From CAZTHM01 sp041946825 (GTDB lineage: Bacteria; Acidobacteriota; Terriglobia; UBA7540): DNA of 64,000 bases. The stretch covers positions 434,001 to 498,000 of the forward strand of contig JBHGBD010000001.1 in the NCBI GenBank assembly GCA_041946825.1, written 5' to 3'. Positions 36,201 to 42,494 of this stretch are shown in pieces. Made by a program: the position numbers and the translations under genes. The notes below the pieces were generated by a model. It worked only from the letters and a program-made list of their open reading frames with translations. It made no database searches and was not told the DNA's origin. Within the stretch, counting starts at the first letter, position 1, and each line of letters opens with the position of its first letter.

Positions 36201-36376
36201 GCGGTGAATGTCTGCGTTTCGTCAGTATCGAGTGTGATCGAGACCGGGGAAACTGAGACCGAGATGTCGTTGGCAGGAGGGCCTGTGGGCCCACCTCCTC
36301 CGCCACATCCGAGCAGGAGAGGCAGGCAAACTGCCGCGCTTAAATTTGCTAGTGTCCCACGCAGGGTTGCGAACAT
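30206..36376 (-). CDS. Giant surface lipoprotein with Ig stalk and NodB-like deacetylase domain
   Basis: 2056-residue lipoprotein. The signal peptide ends at the lipobox LLLGC (Cys24), followed by a Gly run. Domain order: bacterial Ig (about 37-125), IPT/TIG (130-215), two He_PIG-type repeats, four Big_3-type Ig repeats, six more He_PIG repeats (motif QPPAITS...FTVGxxGSFTV), IPT/TIG, bacterial Ig. A GATase-like region follows (ATQEDLLAVCHVL, ENGGTLFLWL). The C-terminal polysaccharide-deacetylase (NodB) domain has THDIDDP as metal motif 1, the H-x3-H motif in ESHGIGHF as motif 2, and LLIHP. The stalk could hold a deacetylase away from the outer membrane to act on matrix or cell-wall glycans; this is inference. 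The start at 36376 is fixed by the lipoprotein signal; the ribosome site is poor. Confidence 0.88.
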   Translation of the reverse strand: MFATLRGTLANLSAAVCLPLLLGCGGGGGPTGPPANDISVSVSPVSITLDTDETQTFTATITGTSDRQVTWQVSGVAGGNSTLGIITAAGLYTAPAVPPSPNVVTVRASSVADPTRSASASVTIVNPAPSVGSISPTSVNSADSGSTALTVHGAGFTHQSTVWLDGTPLTTSFLSPVQLTAAIEAGQLTHSGNLSLTVVTPPPGGGTSNSATLTVNQPPAITSANGATFTVGAVGSFTVTTAGFPLPVLHTSGTLPSGVAFNASTGVLSGTPATGTGGAYAITFTASNGIGPDAAQSFTLTVNQPPAFTSANSTAFVVGAAGSFIVTAAGFPTPALSESGTLPSGVTFDSSTGVLSGTPAAGAGGTYALTLRASNGVSPESAQDFTLTVNKIDTTRVVMASANPSRLGEPLTFTGTVVPSSGTFVPGGTVQFKVDGTNLGAPVPLSACNPAPNACAVTTTSSLAVTTGSTHSVEAEYSGDGTFNGGVSAAFSQRVDKASTATAITTDLSVPTVVGQTYTVKWSISPTPPGSGTPTGSVTVTGDGTCSATVLTGQCDLIPTAAGVKTLIASYSGDANFNASVSAGVPHPVSKTDTTTAITSDLSMATVVGQAYSVAWTVTLNSPGSGTATGTVTVSDGLASCSGSVAAGQCALTPTTSGTKTITAIYSGDPNANASTSPGTAHSVSMASTTTTITAHTPNPSATNHPITLNFTVNVNAPGGGTVTGNVTVSDGAGDSCVGTVAAGTCQLTPTSAGDKVLTASYASDGNFAASTSAGVGHLSGQPPAITSQNNAAFTVGTAASFTLTATGFPKPTLSQSGLLPSGMTFDAGTGVLSGTPAADTGRIYPIILMASNGLLPDATQNFTITVRQPPVITSPDNLTLAVGSAGSFTVTATGFPTPVLSGSGVLPSGLTFNAGTGVMSGTPSENTGGTYLVTFGASNGVLPNATQGFTITVNQPPAITSAVSTTFTVGTTGSFTVTTTGFPAPTLSESGPLPDGMAFNASTGVLSGIPAANSGGTYPITFTAANGVTPSATQTFSLTIKQPPAITSPDSAKFVVGVARSFNVTASGFPIPTLSGSGALPSGTTFDASTGVLSGIPAATSGGTYPITFTAANGVAPNATQGFTLTVDEPPAFVSPVNAIFTTGTAGEFMVNATGFPAPTLSASGTFPLGVTFDADTRKLSGTPEADSGGVYLLSFTAFNGVGPDAVQAFTLTIHQAPVITSASSTTFAVGTAGSFTVTATGYPTPTLSESGTLPSGVTFVAGTGALAGTPGAGAGGTYPISLTAHNGVGADATQNFTLTVNNPLPTITSISPGVVNFGSARTTLTVTGTGFIPSSQVVVGASSLTPSDASATELTVEVPPSELASPGLLPVAVTNPSPGGGTSTPAINLEVRRVNIWPSAPTLVVNQTQQFTAEVYGAPSQAVTWWVNDVEGGNSTAGTISAAGLYIAPGALPAPNTVFVKAVNAADSSQFGTATTTVALPASDNYPRPGAGSVLRPPGTLVQVPLLAGKSAVAVLDWTTREDAYATQEDLLAVCHVLSPLGIPHDHVGSVPDPAVYPFLAIAGVLDQDYAGGPTALTDTERDALASYVENGGTLFLWLTSDTGVLSRLNLSVTDTHTDPANTFRRPLTFDLTTLDHALGYINYGVTGTPFEEAEVYWQMLYPSGGIPTLGYGLAGAGEELATWDAGGAAVVRSNLSGGRAYVFGWRLRHNLTDGENGVAPDDDLGPPWTNTPRLGADICRLLVRGAYEGWAGTNAQVRQFAPNGKKAALILTHDIDDPTSYELTPTIAALEADWGVKATYNFTTNPYDSGEKETFYDTYGMQQIQQALDLGMDVESHGIGHFPDFNLAPLTLGSKAETAANYFPQYSTDLGQTLGMSVLGEVGVSRWLLENDFGITVEGQRSGFLLVPPDLLQGLKETGYRRDSSTASGVTRGSFPFVAFTVDNLTGIVTTYPIVEYPIAISDDQLPFNSANYDQYLDAWKSVIRANYANNAPTVLLIHPVAEGEDFDGSLRRQAEGEIIEWAATTYTDLWIGDWKTFAEFWEAQGVTCSQWP

Positions 36377-36411
36377 CGGGTGCGCCCCCGGCGAGGAACG
36401 GGACCAAAGCC

Positions 36412-36440
36412 ATGCTAAGTCCGCTTGCGGGGGTTGTCAA
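36412..36440 (-). promoter_or_regulatory. Sigma-70-type promoter for the giant lipoprotein
   Basis: On the minus strand TTGACA (36435-36440), 17-nt spacer, TAGCAT (36412-36417). The predicted leader is about 29 nt to the ATG at 36376. Confidence 0.6.
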
Positions 36441-36910
36441 GTGAAGTAAAGACCACAGGGATGTACATTGCAGGAAAGGCGAAGCCCTCGAAGTCAAAAC
36501 AGGCCGTCGCTTGTGGCTTAGCCCCGGCTCCTGATTCCTGTCTCCTGAATTCCTCTTTCTGCTTTATCGTCCACTATTCACGGTCCACTCCATTTCCGAC
36601 TTTTTGTCTCTTGCGTTCCACTTTACTCTCGTTATAAACCGTTATCGTTAGTCGCCGGTTATCGCCTGAAAGACGTATGGTTGCATGCCGACGAACGTCG
36701 TGCTGAGACACCCGAGGGGGTATAGGAAACGTCATCAGGACCCGAATTCAGCGCGAAATCGATGGAGCGGATAGCCAGGACGCTGTTCTTGTGCCGGGGG
36801 CTTTTGTCGGGCCGCAACATTACCTGCCCACGGCGTAGACAGCATGGTATGGCTACCAGCGGCCAGCTCAAGATTCCTACCCTTTGCGGTGGCTTAACAA
36901 GGAGGAGGCC
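36441..36910. other. Divergent 470-bp gap with heptad remnants
   Basis: Between the lipoprotein promoter and the coiled-coil protein gene. It contains two short heptad arrays (36528-36555, 36569-36589). From 36600 to 36900 there is an AT-richer stretch and then GC-rich sequence with no supportable gene. Only the last 12 bases (AAGGAGGAGGCC) have a clear role, as ribosome site for the next gene. Confidence 0.5.
36528..36589. repeat. Two short heptad arrays, units CTCCTGA and GTCCACT
   Basis: CTCCTGA, TTCCTGT, CTCCTGA, ATTCCTC at 36528-36555, then GTCCACT, ATTCACG, GTCCACT at 36569-36589. They have the same 7-bp period as the transport-island arrays but different unit sequences. Confidence 0.65.
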
Positions 36911-37363
36911 ATGGCAGACCCGGAGAGGCTCAAAGGCTATGTGGCGTTTGTCCGCGAATTGATCATCGTGATCATGCTGGCGCTTTTGCTGGTGATCCCC
37001 GGATGGATGAACGACCGTTTAGAGCAAGCGGGCTTTGTGAAGCTCTCGGTCGCCGGCTCGGAGTGGGAGGCGTTGCGCGACTCCGAGGAGACTGTAAAGA
37101 ATGCGACGGAGAATACGGTCAGGCTGGAACAGAGACTGCAGGACTTGACCGAGAAACTCAACGCGATCGGCCGGTCGCAGAGCGCTGCCCCCGAAGTCAA
37201 GCGGCAAATAACTGCGCTTTCCCAGGAGGTTGAGCAGACTCAGTCCGAAACGAGAACAGTCAGAGCGAATCTGGGGAGAAGCCTGGCCCTGCAACAATCC
37301 GTCATCGAACGGGTCCAGCCGAAAATGCCCGTGAAGGCGAGGCCCGTGCCCAGGCAGCCATAG
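36911..37363 (+). CDS. Small membrane-anchored coiled-coil protein, unknown function
   Basis: 150 residues. The start at 36911 (MADPERLKG) is chosen because AAGGAGG lies six bases upstream; an in-frame ATG 27 nt earlier has no such site. One membrane helix at about 14-30 (LIIVIMLALLLVIPGW). Then a charged, heptad-patterned helix (about 55-130, rich in Glu/Gln/Arg/Leu) that should form a coiled coil, and a basic Pro-rich tail (KARPVPRQP). I do not recognise the family. The layout (single anchor plus coil) resembles envelope spacer or division-associated proteins, but nothing in the neighbourhood decides this. Confidence 0.75.
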   Translation: MADPERLKGYVAFVRELIIVIMLALLLVIPGWMNDRLEQAGFVKLSVAGSEWEALRDSEETVKNATENTVRLEQRLQDLTEKLNAIGRSQSAAPEVKRQITALSQEVEQTQSETRTVRANLGRSLALQQSVIERVQPKMPVKARPVPRQP

Positions 37364-37467
37364 CCTGCTGGCAGGTCAGCGCGGAGTCGGGTCATTTCAT
37401 ATTCAGCGGTTTTCTGGCGTGTAGTGGGCCGAACGCCGGAGTCGCTCCGCACCGAAGAAAAGGCGCG

Positions 37468-37496
37468 TTGTATGTCCACATGGTAAGACGTATATT
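37468..37496 (+). promoter_or_regulatory. Possible promoter for the TPR/carboxypeptidase-regulatory protein
   Basis: TTGTAT (37468-37473), 17-nt spacer, TATATT (37491-37496). The -10 is strong for a GC-rich genome; the -35 matches only in its first half. The start codon is 116 nt downstream. Confidence 0.35.
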
Positions 37497-37611
37497 AGCG
37501 GTCAGCTTGCACATCAACATGGAGGCTTGGCATCTCCTCCCGGGACGAGAACCGACTTCCCGCCTAAGGTGCCGCTGGCGACCGTGCCGGGCTTGATGCC
37601 ACACAGAGGCC

Positions 37612-39558
37612 ATGAGACGCCGTTACCTCATCACTCTTTTGTTGTTGCCGGGGATGGTTCTGTGCCGGCCGGGAACGGGCCGGGCGCAGCGCGGTTCGAT
37701 GGAAGAAATCATGGACTCGCACCGGATCGAATCCCCCACGGTGGGCATCGAGTATGCCGAGCGACGGCGATGGACGATTTTCGGGTGCGTATTGGGTCTA
37801 AGTGGCCAGCCGGTCAGCGGGGTGAAGGTGGTGGTGAATACCGGGGAGGCGGGGGAGTCGCGGCGCACGCTCGAGACGAATCTCAAGGGCGAATTCAGCA
37901 CCGAATACACTCTGGATAGCAAGCACTATAGGAAGCTCAGCGTCGAAGCCGTGGCGAAGAAGGCCGGCTATGTGGAGGCGAGGGAGACGGAGCAATTCGC
38001 CATTGATGAGGGTACGCGGGGCATTTTCCTGGTGCTGCGCGAGGATGTCCAAGACCCTGAAGTTCTGCCGCTTAAGGGATTGATTGATAGTTTGGCTCCC
38101 ACGCTTCGCGCTCCGGATGCCGGACCTGTTTCCGCGGCGGCACGGCGCGACTTCCAGCGCGGCGCCGAGCAATTGTTGGACAGACAGAATCCTGCCAAGG
38201 CGCTGCAGCCGCTCGCCAAGGCTGTCGAACGCGAGCCCCGCTGTGGAACTTGCCGGAGCGTCTACAGCTTGGCTTTGCTGAGCGCGGGGAGTTGGGTCGG
38301 CGCCACTCGCCAATTGACGGAGGCCATCAAGACTGGCTCGCCCGAGAACGCGGGAGTCCCCAGGCCGGAACCTTTCGTCATTCTGGGAGTCATGGAGAGT
38401 TGGCGGCGTGAGCCGCAGCGGGCCGCCGGGTTCCTGCGCAGGGCGTTGGACGTTCAGCCGGAAGACCCACTCGCCCTATTTGAACTGGGGCGGGCGCTCC
38501 TTTTCCTACGTGACTGGGAGGGGGCGGAACAGCAACTGAGGAAAGCTTTGAGCCGGGGCGCACCGCCCGATGCTCGCGTGCTCCGTGTGCGCGCCTTGCT
38601 GGAGACGGGCGACACGGCTGAGGCGGAAGCCGAGATGCAAACCTACCTGGGCGGGCGGGAGCCAAAGCAGTTGCCGGCCCCGGCGCGACTGGTTTACACG
38701 CGGCTGCAGGACCGTTTACGGCTGAAGGCCTATGGCGGTACAAAGCCCGTCGTGGATCAACCGATTGAGGCATTAATCAAGAGTGTTCCGGAGTTGAAAG
38801 ACTTGGAGCCGGCGCCCGGACAAGAAGACCTCGCCGGGTTGGTGCAGCGAGTAGGCGAGGAAGTAGCCGCGTTCTTTCGAAATTTCCCCAACACCGTCTC
38901 CCTCGAGGATATCCGCGCAGAAATCCTGCGCCACGATGGAAAGGTCAAGAACGCCTTCGACGAAAGGTACAATTACTTGTGTTTGGTCCGCCCGGCGAAA
39001 TGGGGCCTGGGCGTGGATGAGTACCGAACGGTTGCGAGTCAGAACCTCGCTGCCGGCACGACGCCTCGCGACAACTATATGCGAACGGCCGGCTTCGTTT
39101 GCGCCTCACTGATCTTCCACCCGGCTTACCAGGCGGGCGCTGCTTTCCGCCTTCTGGGGACCCAGATGGTGGATGGAAAGCGGGTCAGTGTCCTGGCTTT
39201 CGCCCAACGACCCGAGAAGGCCCAGCCCTTGGCTGAGTTCAACGTGGACCGGACTTCCATGCCGCTCCTGATGCAAGGCATCGCCTGGGTGGACGGTGAA
39301 ACCTGCCGCATTCTCCGCATGCGTCGCGACTTGCTGAGTTCTCCCCCCAAGAGCCGTTTGGACAGGCTGACCACGGACATCCACTACGGTGAAGTTCAGT
39401 TCCGGGAGTTGTCCGCTCCTCTGTGGCTTCCTCGCGAGGTCTCTGTAAACGTATTGTGGAAAGGCAAGGCCTTTCGTAACCGTCATCATTATTCGGACTT
39501 CAGGGTCTTCAAAGTGGACGCCGAGGAAAAGCGCAAGACAGTGGCAATCCTGCCTTAG
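37612..39558 (+). CDS. Exported TPR protein with carboxypeptidase-regulatory-like domain
   Basis: 648 residues. An N-terminal signal peptide (about 1-25, LITLLLLPGMVLC) is followed by a CarboxypepD_reg-like beta domain at about 45-145 (GQPVSGVKVVV...FSTEYTLD). TPR-like helical repeats at about 165-385 include a CGTC pair at 207-210 that could be a disulfide. A C-terminal domain (about 420-648) contains VQRVGEEVAAFFRNFPNT and ends in a beta-rich part (YSDFRVFKVD). That C-terminal domain recurs, from my memory of acidobacterial proteins, in secreted proteins of unknown function. Probably periplasmic or outer-membrane. No partner genes nearby; 248 nt separate it from the coiled-coil gene. Confidence 0.85.
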   Translation: MRRRYLITLLLLPGMVLCRPGTGRAQRGSMEEIMDSHRIESPTVGIEYAERRRWTIFGCVLGLSGQPVSGVKVVVNTGEAGESRRTLETNLKGEFSTEYTLDSKHYRKLSVEAVAKKAGYVEARETEQFAIDEGTRGIFLVLREDVQDPEVLPLKGLIDSLAPTLRAPDAGPVSAAARRDFQRGAEQLLDRQNPAKALQPLAKAVEREPRCGTCRSVYSLALLSAGSWVGATRQLTEAIKTGSPENAGVPRPEPFVILGVMESWRREPQRAAGFLRRALDVQPEDPLALFELGRALLFLRDWEGAEQQLRKALSRGAPPDARVLRVRALLETGDTAEAEAEMQTYLGGREPKQLPAPARLVYTRLQDRLRLKAYGGTKPVVDQPIEALIKSVPELKDLEPAPGQEDLAGLVQRVGEEVAAFFRNFPNTVSLEDIRAEILRHDGKVKNAFDERYNYLCLVRPAKWGLGVDEYRTVASQNLAAGTTPRDNYMRTAGFVCASLIFHPAYQAGAAFRLLGTQMVDGKRVSVLAFAQRPEKAQPLAEFNVDRTSMPLLMQGIAWVDGETCRILRMRRDLLSSPPKSRLDRLTTDIHYGEVQFRELSAPLWLPREVSVNVLWKGKAFRNRHHYSDFRVFKVDAEEKRKTVAILP

Positions 39559-39562
39559 AGCC

Positions 39563-39587
39563 CCAGCGCTTATTGGAACGCTGGTTT
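39563..39587 (+). terminator. Weak hairpin after the TPR protein gene
   Basis: CCAGCG (39563-39568) / CGCTGG (39579-39584) with a 10-nt loop, followed by TTT. It lies five bases after the stop codon. Marginal as an intrinsic terminator. Confidence 0.3.
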
Positions 39588-39804
39588 AGCCCCAGGTTCA
39601 TCGCGAGTTGGGCCGGGCGCTTCCTCCGGATGTCTGACCACCGCCCGACCTTCATGGGAGCGCCCGGATGTTATTGATCGAGCCAAGAGGCTGCAAAGGC
39701 TCTTCTTGATACCTGAATCGAAAGACTAGACAACCTCGAATAACTTAAGGCTTTCAGCACGCTCGATTATGTAACCGTTCGGTGACTTGGCGCGCGAAGG
39801 CTCG

Positions 39805-40941
39805 CTATGTCCAGCGAAACCAGCGCAACGCCAGAAAGTAAGAGAGGACTCCCCAAAGCCCCAGGACTAGAAGCCGCGTTCCCTGCGCAGGGAGCGACGC
39901 GCCTTCGAGCACCGTGGCGCGGAGCGCGTCATTGAGCGCGGTGAGCGGCAGGGCTTTTATGATGGGTTGGATGGCGCTGGGGAAGCGCTCGTAAGAGAAG
40001 AAGACGCCGGAGAAGATCCACATCGGCATCATGACCAGATTAATCAGCCCGCTGACGGTCTCGATCTTCTGGGCGCGGCTGGCGGTGAGGAGGCCCACTC
40101 CGCCAAATGAAAGCGCGCCAACGGCGCTGATGAATATGATTGATATCCATGACCCCATCACGCGCATATGAAACGCGATCACGCCAAATCCCAACAAAAG
40201 CGCCAGCTCAATCATCATAAGCACCAGCCGGCTGCTGGCCAGGGCGAGGAGAAAATCGCCTCGTCGCATGGGACTGGCCACAAACCGCTTCAAGAGCTTC
40301 CGCTGCCGCATATCAACGAGGGCGGATCCGATCCCCCACATCCCCGAGTTCATCAGGTTCATGCCCAGCAGGCCCGGAATCAGAAAATCAATGTACCTTG
40401 CACCGGGCTCGCTGGCGGAGCGGGTTGAAGTGGGCAAGGGGTTCTTCCTTCCCAGGGCGACTTGGATGGCGTCATCGGTGACAGTTCGCGCCAGCACGCT
40501 CTCCGGACGGGCCGGATCGTATTGGTATTCAAAATTTCCGTCTGCATTCGGGGATATGACGAGATCGTACTTCCCGAGGCGAAACTGGTTGAACGCATCC
40601 GGCGCCGGCCGAACAACAGCGTGAACCGAGCCACTCGATGGAGAAGTCCTGAGCAACTCCATCGCCCGCGCCGCACCCGGGCCAGCGACGACCACCACGC
40701 GACTGACCTCAGGTGGTTTGTCGCGGAAGGCAATGCCCAGGCCCAGCGCCAAAAGGATAGGGAACACGAACACCCAGAAGATCACTTCGGGCTCACGCCA
40801 CAATTCTTTCAAGCGCGCCAGGAGGAGGTGCCTGTAACCCATCCACCGACCGTTTTCCGGCGTCGCGCCGGGATGCTTGACATCCGCCGGCGATCCTGCG
40901 GGCCGCTGTGCGATTTCGGGTTCTGCCTTCCGATGTCTCAC
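39805..40941 (-). CDS. ABC-2 type transporter permease
   Basis: 378-residue inner-membrane permease. The GTG start at 40941 is supported by GAGGAGA five bases upstream on the coding strand; a later ATG (residue 34, MGYRHLLLARLKELW) is where the family homology begins, so the first 33 polar residues are an unusual extension. First membrane helix in EVIFWVFVFPILLALGLGI, then an extracytoplasmic domain of about 100 residues. A cluster of five helices follows (about 190-378) with the ABC-2 pattern (FLIPGLLGMNLMNSG, MPMWIFSGVFF). It follows its ATPase gene by 21 nt. Such pairs export drugs, lipids or polysaccharides; the substrate is unknown. Confidence 0.9.
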   Translation of the reverse strand: MRHRKAEPEIAQRPAGSPADVKHPGATPENGRWMGYRHLLLARLKELWREPEVIFWVFVFPILLALGLGIAFRDKPPEVSRVVVVAGPGAARAMELLRTSPSSGSVHAVVRPAPDAFNQFRLGKYDLVISPNADGNFEYQYDPARPESVLARTVTDDAIQVALGRKNPLPTSTRSASEPGARYIDFLIPGLLGMNLMNSGMWGIGSALVDMRQRKLLKRFVASPMRRGDFLLALASSRLVLMMIELALLLGFGVIAFHMRVMGSWISIIFISAVGALSFGGVGLLTASRAQKIETVSGLINLVMMPMWIFSGVFFSYERFPSAIQPIIKALPLTALNDALRATVLEGASLPAQGTRLLVLGLWGVLSYFLALRWFRWT

Positions 40942-40962
40942 TGCGTCTCCTCGTCGGTCGAG

Positions 40963-41892
40963 CTAGTCCTCTCGCAGATGGCGCCCCGTGAGATGGACGA
41001 AGACATCCTCCAAGCTGGCCTGGCGCGTGGTCAGATGCAGGAGTTGGGAACCCCGTTTCTGCAAGGTTGCCAGCAGCGATGGTATGGTTTCATGCGGCTC
41101 GCGCACGCTCAGCACGAGACGCCCTTCCTCTTCATGGACTGCCTCGACACCCGGAAGCGAATGCCAAGTGTCCCGTGCCGCCAGGACCTCACCGGTAGCG
41201 TCGAATTCGACCATGTGGTGCCCGCCGAGGCGCTCGATGAGTTCGCCAGGCGTGCCAGAGGCAATGGTGAGCCCGTAGTCGATGATTGCAATCCGATCGC
41301 ACAGTCGCTCGGCCTCGTCCATGTAGTGCGTCGTCAGCAAGACGGTCCCACCCTGGCGCTGAAATTTGCGAACGATCTCCCAAAGTTGCCGCCGGCTTTG
41401 CGGGTCGAGACCCGTCGTGGGTTCATCCAGAAACAGAATCCTCGGGTTTGCCACGAGGGCTGTAGCGACGGCCAATCGCTGTTTCTGACCGCCCGAAAGT
41501 TTTCCCACCCAGGTGTTGGATTTCTCCGTGAGTGCCATTTCCCCCAGAACGTCGTCAGTCGAGCGCGGGTGCCGGTAGAAGCTGGCAAACAAGTCCAGGG
41601 TTTCGCGCACGGTGAGCTTTTCGGCAAGGCGCGTCTCCTGCAGCGATATCCCCAGAGCCTCGCGCAGCTCACGGCTGTGGGCGTTCCAAGACTTCCCCAG
41701 GATCTCGACCTCGCCGGATGTCGGCGTGAGCAAACCCTCGAGGATCTCAATGGTGGTGGTTTTGCCTGCGCCGTTCGGCCCCAGCAGGCCGAAGCACTCT
41801 CCGGCCAGAACCTCCAGATCGAGTCCACGGACGGCTTCGACTTTTCCGTCATATGTCTTCTTAAGTTGTCGGCACCGAACCGCAATGTCCAT
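40963..41892 (-). CDS. ABC-2 type transporter ATPase
   Basis: 309-residue ATPase of the DrrA/CcmA class. From the start at 41892 (MDIAVRCRQLKKTYDGK) it has Walker A GPNGAGKTT, signature LSGGQKQRL, Walker B ILFLDEPTTGLD, H-loop TTHYMDEAE, and a C-terminal ferredoxin-like extension ending SLEDVFVHLTGR. The frame is open 35 codons further upstream, but those residues do not belong to the family. There is no proper ribosome site: the -10 element (41902-41907) is so close that the mRNA is expected to start a few bases before the ATG. It forms an operon with the permease. Confidence 0.92.
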   Translation of the reverse strand: MDIAVRCRQLKKTYDGKVEAVRGLDLEVLAGECFGLLGPNGAGKTTTIEILEGLLTPTSGEVEILGKSWNAHSRELREALGISLQETRLAEKLTVRETLDLFASFYRHPRSTDDVLGEMALTEKSNTWVGKLSGGQKQRLAVATALVANPRILFLDEPTTGLDPQSRRQLWEIVRKFQRQGGTVLLTTHYMDEAERLCDRIAIIDYGLTIASGTPGELIERLGGHHMVEFDATGEVLAARDTWHSLPGVEAVHEEEGRLVLSVREPHETIPSLLATLQKRGSQLLHLTTRQASLEDVFVHLTGRHLRED

Positions 41893-41901
41893 ATCCCTTT
41901 T

Positions 41902-41930
41902 ATGATAGCGAATTGCGGATTTTGTGGAAA
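41902..41930 (-). promoter_or_regulatory. Promoter giving a nearly leaderless ABC-2 ATPase mRNA
   Basis: On the minus strand TTTCCA (41925-41930), 17-nt spacer, TATCAT (41902-41907). The start site is predicted near 41895, three or so bases before the ATG at 41892. Confidence 0.5.
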
Positions 41931-42494
41931 CCACAGCGGATTCTCGGCCGGGAGGGAATCGAGAAGGGGATCCACGGTCCCCTTGTCGGCGTGTCAAACG
42001 GATGGCATCGAGAATTGAATGGCGATGCGGCCTTACGGTGGTGACGCGCTTTGGTTAGCACGATCACGGCCTTGCGTTTCCTGCAACTCTCTTCCTTCAG
42101 TTGTTAGATAAAGCATGTCTAGGTGGGGCCCTCCACTTCGAGTTGAGTGACCGCCCCACCTTAGGGGGGTTCCCAAGGCGGCTAATTCCGGCGCAGGATG
42201 GGTCCAGACCGGCCCTTGGGCTGTTCTTTCTAATTGGATGGTAGGGGCTTTAGAGTGCCAACAGAATATCGGGACGGCGCCTGGATCACCGACCGGCGCG
42301 ACTCCCTGGGGCGCATTCTTCTGTGGTGGTTCTTCTCGCACATGGAATTGGTACCACCTGACGCCGGCAGGCAAGGTGTTTGGGACCCGGGACGGAGATT
42401 CTAAACGTGATCTCGAAGTCTGCAACTGCTAAGTGCGAGTAGTTCAAAAAACAAGCAACGAGCGACGGAGAAAGCGCTCGAGAAGGAGCATTCC
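41931..42494. other. Divergent 564-bp gap before the protease gene
   Basis: No gene is supported. A hairpin AGGTGGGGC (42121-42129) / GCCCCACCT (42153-42161) lies in the middle. A 64-codon frame (42238-42432) lacks a ribosome site and recognisable content. The last bases before 42495 hold AAGGAG seven bases from the ATG of the protease gene. Confidence 0.5.

Noticed and set aside
42121..42161. 9-bp inverted repeat as terminator or operator
   Set aside because: Loop of 23 nt, no T-run, and not near the end of a gene; no support for a role.
42238..42432. 64-codon frame upstream of the protease gene
   Set aside because: No ribosome site, no recognisable domain, and it ends in the protease leader region.
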